Positions 58,863 through 64,000 of a DNA stretch of 64,000 nucleotides are shown piece by piece. The stretch covers positions 1 to 64,000 of the forward strand of contig JACKJT010000001.1 of the NCBI GenBank assembly GCA_020637795.1, in the 5' to 3' direction. The translations under genes and the position numbers were made by a program. The stretch comes from Hoeflea sp. (GTDB lineage: Bacteria; Pseudomonadota; Alphaproteobacteria; Rhizobiales; Rhizobiaceae). Below the pieces are notes generated by a model. It was not told the DNA's origin and did no database searches. It was given only the letters and a program-made list of their open reading frames with translations. Every line of letters begins with the position of its first letter. Position 1 is the stretch's first letter.

Positions 58863-60047
58863 ATGGACAATACATCCTCTCGCACCCCCGTGATCCGCGA
58901 GGATATCCACTGGCCTGCGCTGATCGCGGCAGTCGCGTCCATCACCGCCGTCGGCATCGCCATCGGCCTCGGGCTGCCGCTGCTCTCCATCATCCTGGAG
59001 AAACGTGGCATCTCGTCCACGATGATCGGCCTGAACTCGGCGATGGCCGGCGTGGCGGCCATGGTTGCCGCGCCGCTGACGACCATGATCGCGCAGCGCC
59101 TGGGCGTGGTCACCACGATGGTGCTGGCCATCGTTGCCGCGGCGGCCAGTGCGCTCGGGTTCTACTACGCCGAAGCGCTGTGGATGTGGTTTCCGCTGCG
59201 CATCGTGTTCCACGGCGCAATCACCATCCTGTTCGTCCTGTCCGAATTCTGGATCAACACCGCCGCCCCGCCGTCACGCCGCGGGCTCGTGCTCGGCATC
59301 TACGCGACGGTGCTGTCGCTCGGATTTGCGGCCGGCCCGCTGATCTTCTCGGTCATCGGCTCGGACGGCATCCTGCCGTTTGCGATCGGGGCCGGGATCA
59401 TCCTGCTTGCCGCCATCCCGGTTATCATGGCGCGCAAGGAAAACCCGGTGATCGACAAGATGCCGGATCTTCCCTTCATGCGCTATGTGTTTCTGGTGCC
59501 CACGGCGACGGCCGCGGTTTTCATCTTCGGCGCGGTCGAATCGGGCGGCCTGTCGCTGTTTCCGATCTATGCCAACCGCACCGGCTTTATCGAATCGCAA
59601 GGCGCCCTGCTGTTGATGATGATGGGACTGGGCAATGTCCTGTTCCAGATCCCGGTCGGTCTGATCGCCGACCGGATGAAGGACCGGCGACCGCTGCTGT
59701 CGCTGTTTGCCATCATCGGGCTTGCAGGGTCGCTGGCCCTGCCCTTCCTCATCCACAACTGGCTTCTCACGGCCGTCATCCTGCTGTTCTGGGGCGGCAG
59801 CGTCGCCGGCCTCTACACGGTCGGCCTGGCGCATCTGGGAGACAAGCTGCACGGTGCGGATCTCGCATCCGCCAATGCGGCGTTCGTCTTCTGCTACGCT
59901 CTGGGCATGCTGGTGGGTCCACAAACCATCGGTGTCTCCATGGACATTGCCGGCGATCATGGATTTGCCTGGGCGCTGGCGTTCTTTTTTGCGCTTTATG
60001 TGGCCCTGACGCTGTTTCGTATCATGCTGCGTCCAAAACGGGCTTGA
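58863..60047 (+). CDS. MFS transporter
   Basis: A 394-residue major facilitator with about twelve helices. It shows the family arrangement GLPLLSIILEKRGISSTMIGLNSAMAGVA at the start, QIPVGLIADRMKDRRPLLS between helices 8 and 9 (a motif A copy) and AAFVFCYALGMLVGPQ near the end. The substrate is unknown; similar proteins are listed as drug or sugar-phosphate transporters. It closes the run topA-rnr-DUF983-Nudix-MFS. The rpmG promoter overlaps its stop. Confidence 0.9.
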   Translation: MDNTSSRTPVIREDIHWPALIAAVASITAVGIAIGLGLPLLSIILEKRGISSTMIGLNSAMAGVAAMVAAPLTTMIAQRLGVVTTMVLAIVAAAASALGFYYAEALWMWFPLRIVFHGAITILFVLSEFWINTAAPPSRRGLVLGIYATVLSLGFAAGPLIFSVIGSDGILPFAIGAGIILLAAIPVIMARKENPVIDKMPDLPFMRYVFLVPTATAAVFIFGAVESGGLSLFPIYANRTGFIESQGALLLMMMGLGNVLFQIPVGLIADRMKDRRPLLSLFAIIGLAGSLALPFLIHNWLLTAVILLFWGGSVAGLYTVGLAHLGDKLHGADLASANAAFVFCYALGMLVGPQTIGVSMDIAGDHGFAWALAFFFALYVALTLFRIMLRPKRA

Positions 60048-60071
60048 CTTTCCCGGCGGCTTTTGTAGTTT
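60044..60071 (+). promoter_or_regulatory. candidate sigma-70 type promoter of rpmG
   Basis: TTGACT (60044-60049) and TAGTTT (60066-60071) with a 16-base spacer lie about 70 bases before the rpmG ATG and overlap the end of the MFS gene. The -35 box fits the alphaproteobacterial TTGACT; the -10 is weak. Confidence 0.45.
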
Positions 60072-60139
60072 CCGCGCAAGTTTCGCCGTGGAGCCTTGAG
60101 CGCTGTCCGCGGCTTCATTTTTGAAGAAGGCAAGAAACC

Positions 60140-60307
60140 ATGGCCAAGGCGACCACCATCAAGATCAAGCTCCTGTCGACTGCCGACACAGGCTTTTTCT
60201 ACGTCACGAAGAAAAACAGCCGTACGTTCACCGACAAGATGGTGAAGACCAAGTACGACCCGATTGCCAAGAAGCACGTTGAATTCAAGGAAGCCAAGAT
60301 CAAGTAA
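60140..60307 (+). CDS. rpmG: 50S ribosomal protein L33
   Basis: A 55-residue protein reading [18 protein letters not shown], then [16 protein letters not shown] and [18 protein letters not shown]: a complete L33 of the zinc-free type, with no CxxC pairs. It sits on the large ribosomal subunit near the E site. A GAAGG-type ribosome site precedes ATG 60140, and a strong terminator follows, so it is probably a single-gene unit. Confidence 0.97.
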   Translation: MAKATTIKIKLLSTADTGFFYVTKKNSRTFTDKMVKTKYDPIAKKHVEFKEAKIK

Positions 60308-60351
60308 TCCGGCTTTCCTGCCTGCACAGCGCAGGCCTTTCGACGGCAGAC

Positions 60352-60387
60352 AGAAAAAACCCGCCTCCTTCCGGAAGCGGGTTTTTT
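60352..60387 (+). terminator. Rho-independent terminator after rpmG
   Basis: AAAAAACCCGC ... GCGGGTTTTTT with a CTCCTTCCGGAA loop; stem bases 60360-60364 and 60377-60381, T-tract 60382-60387. Confidence 0.9.
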
Positions 60388-60747
60388 CGTGTCGAGGGCC
60401 GATCGAAACAAAGGCGTGGAACGAGGATGCCACTATGCGCTTGGTCTCGATCGGCCACCCCACGACCCAGGAGATGCGGCGGACCTGAACATCATGGGGT
60501 ATTCGAAAACTCTTGCTGTTGCAGGACGCCAAGTTGACAGTCCCAAAACACTGCATGTGGGATGATATTTGTCCCAAAGCGGTAAAAAAATCAATAGTTT
60601 CTTAAGACTGTTTCCAAATTGTCGCTGGAAGTGGTTAATAATGGAATCAATTTTAACTATTAATCCGCCTGGCGGCAGATATCATAAATCTACACTCCAG
60701 CATTTCGATTTGCCGGCGCAACTTCCAAAACAACACTGTGCAAATCG
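60388..60747. other. AT-richer intergenic region between rpmG and pleD
   Basis: Convergent 360-base gap. From about 60570 to 60700 it is clearly more AT-rich than the surroundings (TTAATAATGG, TTTTAACTATTAATCC). I see no gene, tRNA or clear hairpin. Confidence 0.5.
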
Positions 60748-62121
60748 TCAGGCAGCCTGTCCGACAACCTGGTTGCGGCCGTTGTTCTTGGCCTGATAGA
60801 GCGCCTTGTCGGCACGGCGCATGAGCGAATCGGCTCCCTCGCCGTCCGCCTCCAGCGTCGCAATACCGACCGAGGTGGTGACCGGCGCGGCGGCTCCGGA
60901 GGCCGATATACTGAAGGGGGCGCCGGCAACGGCGTCGCGCAGCCGCTCCGCCACCTGGGCGGCAATCTCGAATGTCGTATCGGGCATCACCACCACGAAT
61001 TCCTCGCCGCCGTAACGGCAGGCAAGGTCGGCGCCACGCACGGCACCGCGCACGCGCCTGGCAAATTCCCGCAGCACGTCATCGCCGCCCTCGTGACCGT
61101 GGGTATCGTTGATCGACTTGAAAAAATCGATATCTGTGATCAGCACCGACAACGGTCGGCCACGGCGATTGGAGCGATCGACCAGGGTTGCCAGGTGGGT
61201 GTCGAGATAGCGGCGGTTGTTGAGGCCGGTGAGCGCATCGGTTACGGCGAATTCGACGGACTGGGAAAGACTGGCACGCAGCCGGTCGGAATAGCGCTTG
61301 CGGCGGATCTGGGTGACGCTGCGGGCCACCAGTTCGTTGGGATCCAGCGGGCGCAGCAGGTAGTCGTTGACTCCGAGTTCGAGCGCGCGGATCACCAGAT
61401 CCTCCTCGCCCTGTTCGGCGACCACCAGCATCGGGATGAACCGGGTCCGTTCCAGCGAGCGCAGCTGCGAGCACAGCCGCAGCGGATCGTAGTCTTCAAG
61501 CGACGACGAGACGATCACCAGTTCGTAGGGCTTGTCGGCCGCTTCGAAGAGTGCGGCCTGCGGATCACCGATGGCGGTGATCTCGGCAATGCCGGACAGC
61601 GCCCGCGACATGCGGTCCTGCGTGTTGGCACGGCTTTCAACCAGCAGCACCATGCCGGGCTCGTCGAGCTTGCCCTGATGTGGCGCCAGAAGGGTTTCCA
61701 GCCCCATGCCGCGCGCCGTTTCCGCACGCAGCCGCAACTCGTCGCTCAAGGCCTTGAAACGGATCAGGCTCTTGACCCTGGTCATCAGCTGCAGATCGTT
61801 GACGGGCTTGGTCAGGAAATCATCGGCACCGGCCTTGAGGCCGCGAACGCGGTCCGCAGGCTGGTCAAGCGCGGTGACCATGACGACCGGAATGTGGGCG
61901 GTCCGCGGATTCTGCTTGAGCCGTTCACAGACCTCGAAGCCGTCGATGCCGGGCATCATGATGTCGAGCAGGATGAGATCGACCGGCGTCTGGTCGCAGA
62001 TGGACAGCGCGGTCATGCCGTCGGCGGCGGTGAGAACCTCGAAATACTCGGCCAGAAGACGCGCTTCAAGAAGCTTCACATTGGCCGGGATATCGTCAAC
62101 CACCAGGATGCGCGCGGTCAT
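60748..62121 (-). CDS. pleD: PleD-type response regulator and diguanylate cyclase
   Basis: A 457-residue regulator making cyclic di-GMP in the DivJ/PleC cell-cycle system. Receiver 1 (about 4-120) has phosphoacceptor Asp53 in ILLDIMMPG and the TALD/TKPVND switch residues. Receiver 2 (about 155-275) is the degenerate adaptor. The GGDEF domain (about 290-455) has GGEEF at 371-375 and the product-inhibition I-site RGAD at 362-365, five residues before it, so it should be active and feedback-controlled. It follows divK by 15 bases, the order known from Caulobacter and rhizobia. Confidence 0.95.
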   Translation of the reverse strand: MTARILVVDDIPANVKLLEARLLAEYFEVLTAADGMTALSICDQTPVDLILLDIMMPGIDGFEVCERLKQNPRTAHIPVVMVTALDQPADRVRGLKAGADDFLTKPVNDLQLMTRVKSLIRFKALSDELRLRAETARGMGLETLLAPHQGKLDEPGMVLLVESRANTQDRMSRALSGIAEITAIGDPQAALFEAADKPYELVIVSSSLEDYDPLRLCSQLRSLERTRFIPMLVVAEQGEEDLVIRALELGVNDYLLRPLDPNELVARSVTQIRRKRYSDRLRASLSQSVEFAVTDALTGLNNRRYLDTHLATLVDRSNRRGRPLSVLITDIDFFKSINDTHGHEGGDDVLREFARRVRGAVRGADLACRYGGEEFVVVMPDTTFEIAAQVAERLRDAVAGAPFSISASGAAAPVTTSVGIATLEADGEGADSLMRRADKALYQAKNNGRNQVVGQAA

Positions 62122-62136
62122 GTCAGATCTCCACCC

Positions 62137-62508
62137 TCACGCGTCACCCAGATAGGTCTTGATGGTCTCGATGAACTTGGGCACCGAGATCGGCTTGGAG
62201 ATATAGGCTTCGCATCCACCCTGGCGGATGCGCTCCTCGTCGCCCTTCATCGCGAAAGCGGTCACGGCGATAATCGGAATCACGTGCAGGTCGTCGTCCT
62301 GCTTGAGCCATTTGGTAACTTCGAGACCGGAGACTTCGGGCAGCTGGATGTCCATCAGGATGAGATCGGGACGGTGCTTGCGGGCAAGATCCATGGCTTC
62401 CAGACCGTTGCGGGTCTGGATCGTCTTGTAACCTGACGCCTCGATCAGGTCCCGGAAGAGTTTCATGTTGAGTTCATTGTCCTCAACAATCATAACCTGC
62501 TTTGTCAT
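62137..62508 (-). CDS. divK: DivK cell-cycle response regulator
   Basis: A single receiver domain of 123 residues: acidic pocket VEDNELN, phosphoacceptor Asp53 in [12 protein letters not shown], Thr in [12 protein letters not shown] and Lys in YISKPISV. DivK links the DivJ/PleC kinases to CckA and CtrA. ATG 62508 ([13 protein letters not shown]) is the conserved start; an upstream in-frame codon at 62520 would add four residues. It is cotranscribed with pleD. Confidence 0.96.
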   Translation of the reverse strand: MTKQVMIVEDNELNMKLFRDLIEASGYKTIQTRNGLEAMDLARKHRPDLILMDIQLPEVSGLEVTKWLKQDDDLHVIPIIAVTAFAMKGDEERIRQGGCEAYISKPISVPKFIETIKTYLGDA

Positions 62509-62700
62509 ATCCGATCCCATTCCCGATCCAGGCAGACCATTCGTCTGCCCGATCCCGTCATTGCCGGTGACCAGCGGTTCATTTCACCGGCTTTCGGCTG
62601 CCCCGGTCCGCGCAATACCTGATCCGCGTGACCGGTCAACGCCATCACCTTAGTTCCATTAGGTTGAAAAAGTGGTAATCGGTCATTTCGAATACCGTGC

Positions 62701-62991
62701 ATGAAAGTTTGGAAGGACATGGCAGCGATGGCGGATGCGGAAGAGACGGCGATCGCGGTGCTGGTCTGGCTTGCGGGCGAGCCCGAGCTGATGGGCCGTT
62801 TCCTGGCGCTGACCGGGCTCGAGGCTTCCAACCTGCGCGAAGCCGCCAAGGAGCCGGGGTTCCTGGCCGGCGTGCTGGGCTTTCTGATGAACCATGAACC
62901 GACGCTGCTCGCCTTCTGCGCAGCTACCGATACCAGGCCAGAAGCGATTTCCCGGGCTTTTAATGCGCTTGGCGGAGCCAGCGAGGCGTGA
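62701..62991 (+). CDS. DUF3572 family protein
   Basis: A small protein of 96 residues, or 90 from ATG 62719, all-helical: AEETAIAVLVWLAGEPELMGRFLALTG, ASNLREAAKEPGFLAGVLGFLMNHEPTLLAFCAATD and PEAISRAFNALGG. This pattern is that of DUF3572, found beside divK in Rhizobiales. Function unknown. It is divergent from divK across about 190 bases, and its stop is two bases before the next start. Confidence 0.9.
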   Translation: MKVWKDMAAMADAEETAIAVLVWLAGEPELMGRFLALTGLEASNLREAAKEPGFLAGVLGFLMNHEPTLLAFCAATDTRPEAISRAFNALGGASEA

Positions 62992-62993
62992 CG

Positions 62994-63647
62994 ATGCTGA
63001 TCCCCGACGCGGAACATGATGACCTGCACCTGGGCGAACGACCGCTGATCGTCTGCGACATCGACGAGGTCGTGCTGGAATTCGTTACCCCGTTTGCGGC
63101 CTTTCTCGACCACAATGGCCACGAGTTGCGGGCCACCTCGTTCCGCCTGCACGGAAATGTCTTCAGCCGCGCCGATGGCAGCGAGACACCGGGCGAGACC
63201 GTCAGCGCAATGCTGGAAGCCTTCTTCGCAGCCCAGGACGAGTGGCAGACGCCGGTGATCGAGGCGGCCGACAGCCTGGCGCGGCTGTCCACCTACGCCG
63301 ACATCGTGTTCCTGACCGCGATGCCGCCGCGCCATCGGGGTCCGCGGCGAACCCTGCTTTCCAGGCACGGCTTCGACTACCCGATGATCGCGACGGAACA
63401 GCCCAAGGGGCCCGCGGTGCTGGCCCTGCACGGCGCACGGGCGCAGCCGGTGGTGTTCATCGACGATATCTTCGTCAATCTGCAGTCGGTGCGCAAGCAT
63501 GTGCCGGAAACGCTGCTGGTCAACCTTATGGCCAACGACACGTTCCGCGCGCTGGCGCCGCATCCCGGCGACGGTGTCGAGATCGCGACCGACTGGCCGC
63601 ATGCCGAAACCCTGATCAGGACCCATATCGGCGCCGGTGCCGGCTGA
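62994..63647 (+). CDS. HAD-like hydrolase of unknown function
   Basis: A 217-residue protein with a HAD-type N-terminal motif CDIDEVVLEF (two Asp, the second followed by Glu), a middle TAMPPRHRGPRRTLLSRHG where motif II Ser/Thr would lie, and PVVFIDDIFVNLQSV as the acidic motif IV. These suggest a phosphatase-like fold, with the substrate unknown. ATG 62994 is preferred over GTG 62988; GAGG lies about 8 bases upstream. It is translationally linked to the DUF3572 gene. Confidence 0.78.
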   Translation: MLIPDAEHDDLHLGERPLIVCDIDEVVLEFVTPFAAFLDHNGHELRATSFRLHGNVFSRADGSETPGETVSAMLEAFFAAQDEWQTPVIEAADSLARLSTYADIVFLTAMPPRHRGPRRTLLSRHGFDYPMIATEQPKGPAVLALHGARAQPVVFIDDIFVNLQSVRKHVPETLLVNLMANDTFRALAPHPGDGVEIATDWPHAETLIRTHIGAGAG

Positions 63648-63694
63648 GCCGATCCGAGCCACACCGATTGCGGAAAGCCTGGCTGACGCGCTCT

Positions 63695-64000
63695 TCATGC
63701 AAGCGATTTCCGCATCAGCGGCCGTCCCGGCTTGCGTTCGGCGACGCGCTCGAAGCCGGCCTTCTCGAACACCGACACGGAGCCGACGAACAGGCCCACC
63801 GATTTCGACTGCCTGGCCTTGAGCATCGGGCAGGCCTCGACAACCCGTGCGCCATTGTGCCTTGCATGCTCCACTGCCGCCTTGAGAAGAACGTGGCTGA
63901 TCCCCTGCCCGCGACGCTTCGACTGGACAAAGAAGCAGGAGATTGCCCAGAGCCCCGGATCGTCCGGGTCATCTCCGTCCAGCGGCCGGGACACGGTCCG
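63695..64000 (-). CDS. GNAT family N-acetyltransferase, N-terminus beyond the window
   Basis: The visible C-terminal part of about 100 residues includes LWAISCFFVQSKRRGQGISHVLLKAAVEHA, the acetyl-CoA loop of a GNAT, and VSVFEKAGFERVAERKPGRPLMRKSL. The reading frame stays open to the window end, so the start is outside. Substrate unknown. Confidence 0.8.
   Translation of the reverse strand, partial: RTVSRPLDGDDPDDPGLWAISCFFVQSKRRGQGISHVLLKAAVEHARHNGARVVEACPMLKARQSKSVGLFVGSVSVFEKAGFERVAERKPGRPLMRKSLA

Overview
The window is a GC-rich alphaproteobacterial chromosome segment. The gene orders prfB/mrcA/amiC/rne, accB-accC-aat, pyrB-pyrC-plsY-dprA-topA-rnr and divK-pleD, the NDUFA12-type protein, DUF2155 and DUF3572 all point to Hyphomicrobiales (Rhizobiales), probably near Rhizobiaceae/Hoeflea. 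That placement is an inference from synteny and protein style, with no database search. I see no rRNA, tRNA, insertion sequence, prophage or CRISPR array.

Region 1 (1-10.1 kb) is the clearest accessory block. A broken SDR fragment is followed by a minus-strand catabolic cluster read from 8994 down to 482: maleylacetate reductase, Tat-type substrate-binding protein, LivG, LivF, LivH, LivM, flavin monooxygenase and intradiol dioxygenase. A divergent LysR regulator sits at the head. The enzymes fit phenol or resorcinol to hydroxyquinol to maleylacetate to 3-oxoadipate, and the ABC transporter probably imports the substrate.

Region 2 (10.3-16 kb) has a small secreted protein, a membrane/spermidine-synthase-like fusion protein, a divergent P1B-5-like metal ATPase, NAD kinase and a secreted hypothetical. 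Region 3 (16-25 kb) carries prfB with a complete programmed +1 frameshift site, penicillin-binding protein 1A, the amidase AmiC and RNase E behind an 800-base structured leader.

Region 4 (25-36 kb) holds an aminotransferase, an M48 protease with TPRs, a DsbA-like protein, accB-accC, aat, a long OmpA-family protein with a Pro/Ala/Glu linker, DUF2155, the NDUFA12 homologue, a GNAT and a Cys-rich secreted protein. Region 5 (36-46 kb) contains gatB, gatA and gatC interleaved with GNAT acetyltransferases, a DUF6455 gene behind an FNR/FixK box, a YjhX (TopAI, topoisomerase I inhibitor) homologue, a methyltransferase, a UPF0173 hydrolase, ruvX and small membrane proteins.

Region 6 (45-60 kb) has an AEC transporter, an AidB-like acyl-CoA dehydrogenase, pyrB coupled to a dihydroorotase that has lost most metal ligands, plsY, dprA, topA, rnr, DUF983, Nudix, MFS and rpmG. 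Region 7 (60.7-64 kb) holds the cell-cycle regulators PleD and DivK, DUF3572, a HAD-like protein and a GNAT cut by the window end.

Most of the window is ordinary core chromosome. The observations most worth checking are the pseudo-dihydroorotase, the TopAI homologue with two inverted repeats upstream, the transporter-containing hydroxyquinol operon, the FNR box before DUF6455, and the inverted repeats before topA.
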